Origin: Deltaproteobacteria bacterium
Lineage (GTDB): Bacteria; Desulfobacterota; Desulfobacteria; Desulfobacterales; UBA5852
Direction: 5' to 3'
Assembly (NCBI GenBank): GCA_020444045.1
Contig: JAHLLS010000025.1
Location: 1 to 64,000 of the forward strand
Length of the DNA stretch: 64,000 bases
In this document: piece after piece, positions 1 through 8,793 of the stretch
Layout of the letters: each line of letters opens with the position of its first letter
Position numbering within the stretch: the stretch's first letter is position 1
Notes under the pieces: generated by a model
Databases searched by the model: none
Told to the model about the DNA's origin: nothing
What the model saw: only the letters and a program-made list of their open reading frames with translations
Position numbers and translations under genes: made by a program

Positions 1-210
1 CGCAACCCCATCTACGGCAAGACCCAGAAGGACGACCACTACGGCGCCAGCCTGACCGCTTTCTACCACAAGCCCTTCGGCTGGCAGGCGCCCTTTTTCA
101 AAAAGACCAGCCTCTACTTCAAGACCGGCTATTTAGAGAGCGACAGCAATATCGACTTTTACGACACGGAGATTTTTACGGCCGGGGCCGGACTCCTCTT
201 CCGCTTTTAA
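1..210 (+). CDS. Outer-membrane beta-barrel protein, C-terminal fragment
   Basis: Only the last 69 residues are inside the window; the gene enters from the left edge and ends with TAA at 208-210. The peptide alternates polar and aromatic residues (for example TSLYFKTGYLES, SNIDFYDTEIFTAGAGLLFRF) and ends in Phe, as expected for the last strand of a BAM-assembled outer-membrane beta-barrel. The SNIDFYD...GLLFRF ending recalls barrel families such as DUF2860 or surface-assembly proteins, but too little is visible to choose a family. Confidence 0.6.
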   Translation, partial: RNPIYGKTQKDDHYGASLTAFYHKPFGWQAPFFKKTSLYFKTGYLESDSNIDFYDTEIFTAGAGLLFRF

Positions 211-335
211 TCGGTGGCTTCACGAATCAACTGAGATAGGTCGGTTGCCTCGTGCCTAAACCAAATTTAGAGATACCGGTGGAATTCCTTCAAGGGTTCC
301 CAATTAAAAGCATTTTCGGATGCTATCTATTTCAT

Positions 336-482
336 TTACTGCCGGATAAAGCGCAGCTTTCTCATGTGGGTCATGCCGAGCAGGGCCTGGATATGTCGGG
401 CGTCGCGAAAGCGCTTCTTCTGGCCGAAGTCCTTCATGTAGCCCACGTCGCCCGTTATCGGCGCGCAGGTCTCGAACTGTCA
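336..482 (-). pseudogene. C-terminal remnant of an unidentified protein
   Basis: Reading the minus strand to the TAA at 336-338 gives a protein-like tail (FETCAPITGDVGYMKDFG, then RFRDARHIQALLGMTH and MRKLRFIRQ). An in-frame TGA lies directly upstream, and upstream of that the DNA belongs to a plus-strand remnant of another gene. It therefore looks like the 3' end of a gene cut off at about 482-490. I do not recognise the family. It could also be chance open reading, but the composition is that of a real protein. Confidence 0.35.
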
Positions 483-484
483 GC

Positions 485-787
485 CAAACACAAAAAATGC
501 TCTGCGCCTGCCCGTGGCCGGGCAACATCCGGGAGCTCAAAAACGTGATGGAACGTGCCGTCCTGCTCTCCGGTGAGGAAGGACTGGAATTGAGCCTCTC
601 GGCCCAAATCAGGCCACCGACGGATCATCCTTTTACCGACACACCGTCTTTCGAGGAAATGCAGCGTCGCTATATCGGTTACATTCTCAAGAAAACGGGA
701 GGCAAGGTGGGAAACGCCGCGGAACTGCTCGGCATGAAGCGGACCAGTCTGTACACGCGTATGCGGATATTGGGAATGAAGCGATAA
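485..787 (+). pseudogene. Sigma-54-dependent response regulator/enhancer-binding protein, C-terminal remnant
   Basis: The frame contains the end of a sigma-54 activator AAA+ domain (WPGNIRELKNVMERAVLLS) followed by a Fis-type helix-turn-helix (GGKVGNAAELLGMKRTSLYTRM) and the normal stop after ILGMKR. The receiver and almost all of the roughly 240-residue AAA+ domain are absent: homology begins just before the WPGN motif at about 490, where it abuts an unrelated minus-strand gene end. An internal ATG at 497 exists, but the product would lack the ATPase core and could not activate sigma-54 polymerase. Called a remnant left by a rearrangement. Confidence 0.75.
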
Positions 788-1309
788 ATATTCTGCTATC
801 GGGTCTTTCGTATATGAGGGAAAATCCATGAAAAGCGTGGCAAAAACATACTTTCAATCGATTAAGGATAGGCTGAGATAATCCCACCGAAATTATACCT
901 GCCAAAAATACAGATTACGTGCCATATTAAAAGTTGGTAAGAATTGCAGATATTTGGAGATAGTCTCAAAAAAATTCGCGGCAAAGCATTTGATCGGCTA
1001 TATCAATTCAGTTCGAGGCAGAATTGAATATATCCGGTTCGCACAATTACCTAGCAGTTCTGTCTACCAGTTTGCGATGACTGTTTGCTTTCGGAATAAA
1101 AAGAGCCCGAACCGTATTGTGGGAGGCTACCAGTTGCTCGCACAGATCAAAGGGTACGGTTCGGGCTCAAGTCGGATTAGAGAAGCCGGGCCTTCGCACC
1201 GCTTGCGGCCTCTCATCGTAAAATGATTTTAAAGCTTCTTATCGGTCCATCGCAACGCCATCATGTTTATTTTTCGATCGGTCTCTCCCGCAGGATATCT
1301 ATCGAACCA
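788..1309. other. Intergenic spacer, AT-richer, with one terminator
   Basis: About 520 bp without a convincing gene between the sigma-54 activator remnant and the TRAP permease. The short open frame at 954-1226 shows no family resemblance and runs through the terminator hairpin at 1103-1168. GC is visibly lower around 790-1090 than in the flanking genes. Confidence 0.5.
1095..1168 (-). terminator. Intrinsic terminator of the iorAB-dctPQM operon
   Basis: A perfect 14-bp inverted repeat, GAGCCCGAACCGTA at 1103-1116 and its complement at 1155-1168, is separated by 38 nt. Read on the minus strand, downstream of dctM, the stem is followed at once by TTTTTATT. The loop is long for a Rho-independent terminator, but the GC-rich stem and U-tract are clear. 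Confidence 0.6.
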
Positions 1310-2614
1310 TCATCGCAGCAAATTCGGCAGAAAGGTAACAACCTCCGGGATCAGCATCAAAATGATGATGCACACGATGTAGGCCGGCAGAAAATAGGTC
1401 ACCCCGCGGAAGACGTCCTCCAGTGGAATGTCGCCCGCCATGCCTCCCACGACATAGGTCGTGGCCCCCACCGGCGGTGTGACGGCGCCCAGCGTCGTCA
1501 CCACCGTGATCGTCACACCGAACCAGATGGGATCGTAGCCCAGCTCGGCCGCCACCGGGAAGAAAATCGGGATCGTAATCAGCAGCAGGGCCAGGGCGTC
1601 CATGACCGCTCCGCCGATGATGTAGATCAGGAAGATAATCCCTATCACACAGACACTGGGTATCGGCAGCCCCACCACCCAGGCGGCAATGTCGAAAGGA
1701 ATGCGGGTGACCGCCAGAAAACGGCCAAAAATCATGGCACCGGTGACGATCACGATCACCATACAGGAGATTTTCAGGGTGTCCGTCACCGAGGCCAGAA
1801 ACCCTTTCCAGGACAAGCGGCCTTGAACACCGGCGATCAGGAGCGCCAGAAAGCTCCCGGCCGCGCCGGCCTCGGTCGGTGTAAACACGCCGAAGAACAG
1901 CCCCAGCATCACCAGCAGAAAGAGCACCACCATCTCCAGCGCGCCGCTAAGCGAGACCCAGCGTTCCCGCCAGCTGGTGGGCGGCCCCACCGGGCCCCAG
2001 TCCGGATGGCGGCGGCAAACCAGCATCACCGTCACCACCAGGGTCAAGGTCAGCAGGATACCGGCCCCCACGCCGCCGTAAAACAATCGGGCGATGGACT
2101 GCTCGGTGGACAACCCGATGACGATCAACACCACACTGGGCGGAATGACCACCCCCAGGGTGGAGCCGCAGGCAATGGCGCCGGTGCTCAGCTTGGGGTG
2201 ATAATTGAATTTGCGCATCTGCGGCAGGGCCACCGTGGTCATGGTCGCTGCGGTGGCGGCGTTGGAGCCGCAAATGGCTGAAAAGGCCGAACAGGCCATC
2301 ACGGTGGCCATGGCAATGCCGCCCCGGATATGGCCGACCCATTTATAGGCGGCATTGTAAAGCTTGGCATTGACCCCGGAATGGAAGGCCACCTGGCCCA
2401 TGAAAATAAAAAGGGGTATCACGGTCAGGCCATATTTGGAAAAGGTGTCCCAGATCACCGAGCTCAGCATATGGAGACCCGCTTTAAAGGACACGAGAAG
2501 GCAGAACCCGGCAAACCCGACCAGGGCCATGGCCACACCCACCGGCATCCCCAGGAGGAACAAGACCGCGAGCAGAATGACGATGCCTGAAAGGCCCACC
2601 ATGGCCGGGCTCAT
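1310..2614 (-). CDS. dctM: TRAP transporter large membrane subunit DctM
   Basis: 434 residues of hydrophobic protein with the repeated amphipathic hairpins of the DctM family, including the conserved ending segment with VTTLGAVTPPVGATTYVVGG. It forms the Na+-coupled channel of a tripartite ATP-independent periplasmic transporter. The ATG at 2614 overlaps the dctQ stop as ATGA, so it is preferred over an upstream in-frame start that would add 24 polar residues lying within dctQ. Length is normal (about 425-435). The substrate cannot be read from the permease; see dctP. Confidence 0.93.
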   Translation of the reverse strand: MSPAMVGLSGIVILLAVLFLLGMPVGVAMALVGFAGFCLLVSFKAGLHMLSSVIWDTFSKYGLTVIPLFIFMGQVAFHSGVNAKLYNAAYKWVGHIRGGIAMATVMACSAFSAICGSNAATAATMTTVALPQMRKFNYHPKLSTGAIACGSTLGVVIPPSVVLIVIGLSTEQSIARLFYGGVGAGILLTLTLVVTVMLVCRRHPDWGPVGPPTSWRERWVSLSGALEMVVLFLLVMLGLFFGVFTPTEAGAAGSFLALLIAGVQGRLSWKGFLASVTDTLKISCMVIVIVTGAMIFGRFLAVTRIPFDIAAWVVGLPIPSVCVIGIIFLIYIIGGAVMDALALLLITIPIFFPVAAELGYDPIWFGVTITVVTTLGAVTPPVGATTYVVGGMAGDIPLEDVFRGVTYFLPAYIVCIIILMLIPEVVTFLPNLLR

Positions 2615-3102
2615 TGGGCAGCTCCGTTGCGGGTGCGAACCGCCTGTACCAGATCGGTCAGAAAAACCAGCGCCATCACCGCGCAACCGGCGGCAACCAG
2701 ATAGGTGAAGGGGTAAAAAATCACCCGCAGGGTTTCCGACACTTCGCCGGTCTTCATGAAGCTATGGGCTTTCAGCCCGACCTGCCAGGCCACCATGGTG
2801 AAAAACACCGTACAGACGGCGTTGTTGAAGGCGTTCAGGCGCCGCTGGGTCTTCTTCGAAAAGCGCTGAATCAGAACATTGACGGCGATATGACCGCGGT
2901 TCAACTGGGTGTAGGCCAGGGCCAGGGCCGTCACCACGGCGCCGAAATACCCCATCAGTTCAAACGTGCCACGGATTGGCTCCCACACCGTGCGGCTGGC
3001 AATATTGGCACAGGTCAGCACGATCATGCCGACCAGAAAAACCCCGCCCACAAAAACAAGCAGGCGGTTCAACAGACGTGTCAGGCGCTCCAACCCGGTC
3101 AT
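2611..3102 (-). CDS. dctQ: TRAP transporter small membrane subunit DctQ
   Basis: 163 residues with four predicted membrane segments (about 14-36, 47-70, 90-110, 130-150) and the DctQ-like stretch NIASRTVWEPIRGTFELMGY. It pairs with DctM as the small membrane subunit contacting the binding protein. It overlaps dctM by 4 bp (translational coupling) and is separated from dctP by a hairpin with a T-run, which would lower its dose relative to the binding protein. Confidence 0.9.
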   Translation of the reverse strand: MTGLERLTRLLNRLLVFVGGVFLVGMIVLTCANIASRTVWEPIRGTFELMGYFGAVVTALALAYTQLNRGHIAVNVLIQRFSKKTQRRLNAFNNAVCTVFFTMVAWQVGLKAHSFMKTGEVSETLRVIFYPFTYLVAAGCAVMALVFLTDLVQAVRTRNGAAQ

Positions 3103-3113
3103 ACGCTACCCCT

Positions 3114-3154
3114 CAATAAAAGGGCCGCAATTCCCAGCTTGGCGATTGCGGCCC
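3114..3154 (-). terminator. Attenuating hairpin between dctP and dctQ
   Basis: Perfect 10-bp inverted repeat GGGCCGCAAT (3122-3131) and ATTGCGGCCC (3145-3154) with a 13-nt loop. On the minus strand it is followed by TTTTATTG. It sits inside the transporter operon, just after the dctP stop, and so is probably a partial terminator or 3'-end stabiliser that gives more binding protein than permease. Confidence 0.65.
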
Positions 3155-3169
3155 GGCGTTGTGTCAAAT

Positions 3170-4189
3170 TTACTGATACTGTTTTGTCAGTTTCTGAATG
3201 TCGGCCACGATGTCTTCGGCCGGGAACCCCTTGGCCTTGGCATCCGTCACCCATTGATCGGTGATGAACTGCAGCTTTTGGTCCCAGGCCTTTTTGGTGG
3301 CCGCATCCAGCGCAATGACCTCGACCATCTGTTCCTTGACCGACCATTCCATGGAATCTTGCACGTGCTGATCCATGTAAGTGCCCGTCCATTCAGCCTG
3401 CTCCGTGCCCATGTCTTCGATCACCTTCTGGACCTCCGGCGGCAGGGCCTTCCAGCGATCCATATTCATGACAACCGCAAACGGATAAATGACGGTGTCC
3501 GTCATGGTGACGTATTTGCAGCTTTCGGCAAATTTCAAATCTTTCATGACTTCCAGAGAAGAAAAAAGCCCCTGGACGACGCCCTTCTGCAGCGCTTCGG
3601 GCGTTGCCGACATGGGCATCCCGACCTGGTTGGCACCCCATGCTTTCAGGATCTGGGCGGCGCCACCGGAGGCTCGCAGATCCATCCCCTGGATGTCATC
3701 GAGGCTGCGGACAGCGGTTTTCGACATAATGTTGGCCGGGGCGGTGGTAAACATGGTCAGCACCTTGACTTGGCTGAACGCTTCCGGCTGATACTTTTTA
3801 TACAGGTCCCAGAGTACCAGACTTCCGGTGCGGGCGTTCGGAATACCCAGCGGCAGGCTGGTGGCATTGGTGACGATGAAACGCCCCGGCTGATAGGCCA
3901 TGCAGAGATTGCCGATATCGGCCTGGCCGGCAATCACACCGTCCATCATTTCCTTGGCCCCCAACAGGGTGCCCCCCGGATAGGTTTTGATCGACACCGC
4001 CCCATTGGTGCGTTTTTCCACCTCGGTCTTCCAGCGTTCCATCTGCACACAGGGGAAGGTGGGGGCCGGCGGGAAATTGGCGTAGCTGAGAGAAATCGAA
4101 CCGGCAACCGCACCGATCGGCATCAGCAGAAAGGTCATCAGACAAACGACCAGGCACAACGTCAACCGCGCATCGGGTTTTCTTTTCAT
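3170..4189 (-). CDS. dctP: TRAP transporter substrate-binding protein DctP
   Basis: 339 residues: signal peptide (about 1-29, ending near GAVAG), then a DctP-type periplasmic binding protein (GGTLLGAKEMMDGVIAGQADIG; LRASGGAAQILKAWGANQVG; SATPEALQKGVVQGLFSSLE). The Arg in GMDLRASGG is at the position that usually pairs with the substrate carboxylate, so an organic acid is expected. A GGAGAG ribosome site precedes the ATG. It lies 97 bp after iorB on the same strand, suggesting a 2-oxoacid or related carboxylate as substrate (inference). Confidence 0.92.
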   Translation of the reverse strand: MKRKPDARLTLCLVVCLMTFLLMPIGAVAGSISLSYANFPPAPTFPCVQMERWKTEVEKRTNGAVSIKTYPGGTLLGAKEMMDGVIAGQADIGNLCMAYQPGRFIVTNATSLPLGIPNARTGSLVLWDLYKKYQPEAFSQVKVLTMFTTAPANIMSKTAVRSLDDIQGMDLRASGGAAQILKAWGANQVGMPMSATPEALQKGVVQGLFSSLEVMKDLKFAESCKYVTMTDTVIYPFAVVMNMDRWKALPPEVQKVIEDMGTEQAEWTGTYMDQHVQDSMEWSVKEQMVEVIALDAATKKAWDQKLQFITDQWVTDAKAKGFPAEDIVADIQKLTKQYQ

Positions 4190-4286
4190 CTTTGGCTCTC
4201 CTCCACGGCTTCAGCACGCCAACGTCAAAAATTGACGGCTGCTATTGATAATCGGAACCACCGGACATCTCTCCCTCCGGATGCCA

Positions 4287-4826
4287 TCAGGAGAAAACGG
4301 CCTGCCGTCCCGCGTCCAACGCTTTATACGACTTCTCCAGTAAAGCGGGTTTGGCCGCCAAGCGCTCTGCCATAACCGCCCGAATATCTTCTGCTGTACA
4401 AAACAGGGGGTGGGGTGCCCCTTCCGCCAGGGCGCCGCCGAGTACCACCAGATTGACGGCCCGCGGATTACCGATCTGATGGGCCAGGCCGTCGGCATCC
4501 AGCTGCCGCCAACCGTCCGCAAGCACGGCGCCGTTGACGACCGCCCATCCGTCACGGTGCAGGTAGTGACCGTGCTGGGCAGCACCTTCGTCCTTCATCG
4601 CCAGGAGCACATCAGCCTGGCCGGTCCGAATCAACGGGCTGGAATAAGCGCCGACCTTCAAATGGGAAATCACCGTCCCGCCCCGCTGCGCCATGCCGTG
4701 CGTTTCCGAGGTCAGTACCGGCAAGCCCTTGCGGATGGCTGCTTCCGCCATGAGGCGGGTAACGAATAAAACCCCTTGTCCGCCCACGCCGCTGATGACA
4801 ATCTGCTGGTGAATCGTTTCGTTCAT
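4287..4826 (-). CDS. iorB: Indolepyruvate ferredoxin oxidoreductase, beta (gamma-domain) subunit
   Basis: 179 residues, the usual IorB length, with the 2-oxoacid oxidoreductase gamma-domain signature GVGGQGVLFVTRLMAEAA and the conserved SETHGMAQRGG. Together with IorA it oxidises aryl-pyruvates (from Trp, Phe, Tyr transamination) to aryl-acetyl-CoA with reduction of ferredoxin, or runs in reverse for aryl-acids. The gene follows iorA after 35 bp and precedes the TRAP genes on the same strand. Confidence 0.9.
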   Translation of the reverse strand: MNETIHQQIVISGVGGQGVLFVTRLMAEAAIRKGLPVLTSETHGMAQRGGTVISHLKVGAYSSPLIRTGQADVLLAMKDEGAAQHGHYLHRDGWAVVNGAVLADGWRQLDADGLAHQIGNPRAVNLVVLGGALAEGAPHPLFCTAEDIRAVMAERLAAKPALLEKSYKALDAGRQAVFS

Positions 4827-4862
4827 GAGGCGTCCTTCACGTCCTATCGCACTATCAGCCGG

Positions 4863-6659
4863 CTACCGGATGGATTGTTTCGGGCAAACGGTCCGGCAAA
4901 CACCGCAGCCGGTGCAGAGTACGGGGTCAATGGTCACATGGGTTTCGTCTTCGGCCATCATGATGGCCGGACATTCAAAATGCTGAACACAGTAGCCACA
5001 GCCATCGCAGTCATCGGTTACTTCGGGCGGTGCACCGACCGTCTTCTCCAGGGACGACTGCTTGTCCAGCAGACAGGGGTAGCGGGAGATCACCACCGCC
5101 GGACCGGATTCACGGCAATAGGCCAGTGCTTCCTTGACGATCTTGATCAGATCGTCCGTCTCATACGGATTGGCCTCGCGCACAAAATCGACGCCGCAAC
5201 CCCGAACCAGTTTTTCGATATCCACGGTATGCAGCGGTTCACCGCAGGCCCCCCACCCGCTGGCCGGGGTGGGCTGATTGCCGGTCATGGCCGTGGTGCG
5301 GTTATCCAGGATCACCAGGACAAAGCGGACCCCTTGCGCGACCGCATCCACCAGGGCCGGAAGACCGGCATGGAAAAAGGTGGAGTCTCCGATCGTGGCC
5401 ACCACATCCCGTGGTTTGGCCTCGCCCTTGAAGGCGTGGTAAAAACCAGCCGCCTGGCTGATGGCGGCCCCCATGCAAAGTACCGTATCCACCGCGCCCA
5501 GGTTCAGCCCCAACGTATAACATCCGATATCGCTGGTGTAGATGGCCCGGGGCGCAGCTTTCTTGATCGCAAAAAAACTCGCCCGGTGCGGGCACCCTGC
5601 GCAAAGCGTCGGCCGGCGACCGGGAACGGCGGGGGGCGTCTTGACGCTGCAGGGTCGGTGAACAAAATCACAAAGAACCTGTTCGATGGTCTCCGGCGTC
5701 AGCTCGCCCACCCGGGGCACGGCACCGGTCAGTTTGCCGGTCACCCGTTGGCGGTCGCCCAGCTGCATTTCGATCATGCCGGTGGTCTCTTCGATCACCA
5801 GGACCGCGTCGTGCTGTGCCTCAAGCTGGGCGACAAACGCGGTGTGCAGTGGAAACGGCTGCCGCACCTGGTAGAGGGGGAGCGTCTCCCACAACCCGAT
5901 ATCGCGCATGATTTCCGTGGTATGCGCCGCCGCCACACCCGAAACCACGACAGCCTGCGGCCCTTTTACGGAAGGGTTCAATTGAATCGGCGCCGTGGCC
6001 TCATAAGCCGCGATAGCCGCCAATTTACCTTCCAGCTCGCCGTGCAGATGATGGCGAAATTTGGGGGTGGCGGCCCAGCGGGCCGGATCCCGATCGAAGA
6101 CCGGCTTCCGGAGCATCTCCACCAACGGGTCCAGAGCAACGTCCTGGCGGGCATGGCAAACCCGGGTCGTGGGGCGCACCATGACCGGGATTTCGAAGGC
6201 TTCCGACAGTGAAAACGCCAGGCCCACCATCTCTTTGGCCTGGCGGGGCGAATCCGGATCCAGGACCGGGATCTTGGCCATCATGGCCATCATGCGGCTG
6301 TCCTGCTCGGTCTGCGAGGAATGCGGGCCGGGGTCGTCGGCACTGATCACCACGAAGCCCCCCTTGGTGCCCATGTAGGCGGCGCTCATCAGGGGGTCCG
6401 AGGCCACGTTAAGGCCCACCTGCTTCATGCTGACCGCGGTGCGCAGACCGGTCATGGCCCCCGCATAGGCGATCTCGAAAGCGATCTTCTCGTTCACCGC
6501 CCACTGCACATGCATGTTTATCGCTTCCGCTTCCCGCATGGCGGCGACGGACACCAGTATCTCCGAAGCGGGTGTCCCTGGATAGGATGTTGCCACGGCA
6601 CATCCATTTTCCAGCAGCCCCCGCGCGATCGCTTCATTGCCCAGCATCAATCGTCGCAT
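4863..6659 (-). CDS. iorA: Indolepyruvate ferredoxin oxidoreductase, alpha subunit
   Basis: 598 residues. N-terminal pyrimidine-binding domain with ATSYPGTPASEI (residues 23-34); thiamine-diphosphate-binding domain with GDSTFFHAGLPALVDA (from residue 424) and DNRTTAMTGNQPTP; C-terminal ferredoxin-like domain with two 4Fe-4S motifs, CDGCGYC..CP from residue 551 and CTGCGVC..CP near 582. This is the full IorA architecture at normal length. Cytoplasmic and oxygen-sensitive, it fits a strict anaerobe. First gene of the minus-strand unit; its promoter must lie in 6660-7095. Confidence 0.95.
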   Translation of the reverse strand: MRRLMLGNEAIARGLLENGCAVATSYPGTPASEILVSVAAMREAEAINMHVQWAVNEKIAFEIAYAGAMTGLRTAVSMKQVGLNVASDPLMSAAYMGTKGGFVVISADDPGPHSSQTEQDSRMMAMMAKIPVLDPDSPRQAKEMVGLAFSLSEAFEIPVMVRPTTRVCHARQDVALDPLVEMLRKPVFDRDPARWAATPKFRHHLHGELEGKLAAIAAYEATAPIQLNPSVKGPQAVVVSGVAAAHTTEIMRDIGLWETLPLYQVRQPFPLHTAFVAQLEAQHDAVLVIEETTGMIEMQLGDRQRVTGKLTGAVPRVGELTPETIEQVLCDFVHRPCSVKTPPAVPGRRPTLCAGCPHRASFFAIKKAAPRAIYTSDIGCYTLGLNLGAVDTVLCMGAAISQAAGFYHAFKGEAKPRDVVATIGDSTFFHAGLPALVDAVAQGVRFVLVILDNRTTAMTGNQPTPASGWGACGEPLHTVDIEKLVRGCGVDFVREANPYETDDLIKIVKEALAYCRESGPAVVISRYPCLLDKQSSLEKTVGAPPEVTDDCDGCGYCVQHFECPAIMMAEDETHVTIDPVLCTGCGVCRTVCPKQSIR

Positions 6660-7095
6660 TTAAGATCGGATCCTCTTGCTGTTGTTTGATGGTGTCGGCC
6701 AAAAAAAAAGCCATGAGCTTCTCCAACGCCTGATGTTGAAGCGGCCCACAGCCCTGATCGGTTCATTTTATGAATGGTCTGGTGGTGAGCAGCTTCAATC
6801 CGCCGACCACCACCGGTTTTCGTGGCCGATTATCATGGTTCCTTACGCTCCTCGTCGTTCATCTGCCCATAGCCGAGAGCGCATGAATTGTCAAGCCTCG
6901 GACCTCCTGTATTCCCCCTTTTCCCTTGCTCCGCGGGGAGTTTCTCTGGTAGGTGTGACGCATTACAGACAAAGCCCCGGCTGGATTGCGGGGCTCCCGG
7001 TCCGGCCATCCGCTGAAGCGCAAACCAACCCATGGTGATAAGCGGTCAAGACGCGTTGACCGGCATCACCGCCACCTCGACACAGGGGGAACCCC
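6660..7095. other. Divergent promoter region between iorA and the NAD(P)HX repair gene
   Basis: 436 bp with no credible gene. It must hold the promoters for both directions. I see only a weak 7-bp inverted repeat (TGGTGGT near 6780 and ACCACCA near 6806) and no clear sigma-70 or sigma-54 site. Confidence 0.4.
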
Positions 7096-8667
7096 ATGAA
7101 AATCGCCACCGTTGCCCAGATGCGCGCCATGGATAAGCGCGCCATCGAAGATTTCGGCATTCCCGAAACCCTGCTAATGGAAAATGCCGGACTGGCGGCC
7201 TACCGGGTGCTGCAGGATCGATTCCCTGTCGCTGGCAGACGCATCCTGGTGCTGTGCGGCAGCGGCAACAACGGCGGCGACGGTCTGGTGGTGGCCCGTA
7301 AAATTTTCTCCGACGGCGGTCGCCCACAGGTACTGCTGCTGGGCGACGCCACCCGCTACCGCGGCGCCGCCGCCGTCAATTGGGAGGTCGTTCAACGGCT
7401 GGGCATCAACTCCGCGCCCTATTCGACCCCGGCGGCCATGGATGGCCTGATCAAAACCTGCGATCTTGTGGTCGATGCCATTCTGGGAACTGGTCTTTCC
7501 AAACCGGTGCGCGGCGATTATGCCGACGTCATCGAAAACGTGAATGCCAGCCATCGACCGGTCGTCAGTCTGGATATCCCGTCCGGCATTCACGGCGACA
7601 CTGGCCAGGTCATGGGGACGGCCATCCGCGCCGACCTGACCGTCACCTTCGGTCTGCCCAAGGTCGGCAACCTCCTCTACCCCGGTTATCACTACGGTGG
7701 CAAACTGTACACCACCCACATCGGCTTTCCGCCCCAATTGACCCGGACCGACGAACTCGCCATCGCCATCAATCGTCCGCCGCGCATCCCCAAGCGGTCC
7801 CCCTGGGGCCACAAGGGCAGCTTTGGCGATGCACTTTTTATCGCCGGGGCCGCCGATTACTATGGCGCACCCTACCTGGCCAGCATGGCGTTCCTCAAAG
7901 CCGGCGGCGGCTACGCCCGGCTGGCCGCCCCGGCCGCCATCGTTCCGACGATTGCGGCCCGTGGCCCTGAAATCGTCTTTCTGCCCCAGGTGGAAACCGA
8001 CACCGGCAGCATCGCCCTCAGCAATCAGGACCAGCTGGCCGCCGTCGCCCGCACCCGGGATATGGTCATCGTCGGCCCCGGACTATCCCTGAACGAAGAG
8101 ACCGCCCGACTCGTGCGCCAACTGGCGGCAACCGTGCCGGTGCCGCTATTGATCGACGGCGACGGCCTCACGGCCATCAGCCCATCGGCGGAGATGGTCT
8201 GCACCCGCTCCGCCGACACGGTATTGACACCGCACCTGGGGGAAATGGAACGCCTCACCGGCCTGTCACGGGAAACGATCCAGGACGACCCCGTCGGCAC
8301 CCTGCAAAAAACTGCCGGCCGCCTCCAGGCCATCATCGTCCTGAAGGGAGCCCACACCCTGATCGGATTTCCGGACCAGCGCGTCTTTATAAACACAACG
8401 GGCAACCACGCCATGGCAACCGCCGGGGCCGGCGACGTGCTGACCGGTGCCATCGCCGCCATGGTGGGCGCCGGGCTACCCGTGGACAAGGCCGTGTGCA
8501 AGGGTGTGGCCTTGCATGGCGCTGCCGGGGACCTTGCGGCCGACGCCATCGGAGCTGACGGTGTTACCGCGGATGACATCCTTCGATTTCTGCCGGAGGC
8601 TGTCCGGCGCGATCGCCTTGCCCAAAATGATGAAACCCTGTGCTCAAACGTGCTCACGATCGTCTGA
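7096..8667 (+). CDS. nnrDE: Bifunctional NAD(P)H-hydrate epimerase / ADP-dependent NAD(P)H-hydrate dehydratase
   Basis: 523 residues, two fused domains. The N-terminal YjeF_N epimerase (about 1-215) carries the glycine-rich CGSGNNGGDGLVVARK (from residue 54). The C-terminal ribokinase-like dehydratase (about 225-505) has KGAHTLIGFPDQ and the catalytic segment GNHAMATAGAGDVLTGAIAA (from residue 436). The enzyme repairs damaged NADHX/NADPHX in the cytoplasm. Start chosen at the ATG after GGGGGAA. Length matches the fused bacterial form. Confidence 0.95.
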   Translation: MKIATVAQMRAMDKRAIEDFGIPETLLMENAGLAAYRVLQDRFPVAGRRILVLCGSGNNGGDGLVVARKIFSDGGRPQVLLLGDATRYRGAAAVNWEVVQRLGINSAPYSTPAAMDGLIKTCDLVVDAILGTGLSKPVRGDYADVIENVNASHRPVVSLDIPSGIHGDTGQVMGTAIRADLTVTFGLPKVGNLLYPGYHYGGKLYTTHIGFPPQLTRTDELAIAINRPPRIPKRSPWGHKGSFGDALFIAGAADYYGAPYLASMAFLKAGGGYARLAAPAAIVPTIAARGPEIVFLPQVETDTGSIALSNQDQLAAVARTRDMVIVGPGLSLNEETARLVRQLAATVPVPLLIDGDGLTAISPSAEMVCTRSADTVLTPHLGEMERLTGLSRETIQDDPVGTLQKTAGRLQAIIVLKGAHTLIGFPDQRVFINTTGNHAMATAGAGDVLTGAIAAMVGAGLPVDKAVCKGVALHGAAGDLAADAIGADGVTADDILRFLPEAVRRDRLAQNDETLCSNVLTIV

Positions 8668-8793
8668 GCCATAACGCAGGCGCTTAACAGCAATCCACAC
8701 ACCGGCGATTGACACCACCCGTGGCGCGCCGCATATTCAAGGCAAGATCAAAAGGCACCACATATTCTGCCGCCTCGTCAAAAGGATACATGC

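Noticed and set aside
1103..1168. Long inverted repeat considered as an integron attC-like recombination site
   Set aside because: It lacks the core-site sequences and is followed by a T-run in the direction of the upstream operon, so a terminator explains it.
954..1226. 90-residue plus-strand open frame in the spacer before dctM
   Set aside because: Crosses the perfect terminator hairpin at 1103-1168, has no ribosome site and no recognisable motif.
1223..2281. 352-residue plus-strand open frame rich in His, Gln, Gly and Asp
   Set aside because: Antisense shadow of dctM; extreme composition, no family match and no ribosome site.
2966..4375. 469-residue plus-strand open frame
   Set aside because: Runs antisense through dctQ and dctP; these have clear homology on the minus strand.
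4776..6212. 478-residue plus-strand open frame
   Set aside because: Antisense of iorA, whose domain and Fe-S motifs are intact.
6780..6812. TGGTGGT/ACCACCA repeat between iorA and the NAD(P)HX repair gene considered as an operator or terminator
   Set aside because: Only 7 bp, low complexity, pairs in two registers and has no T-run.
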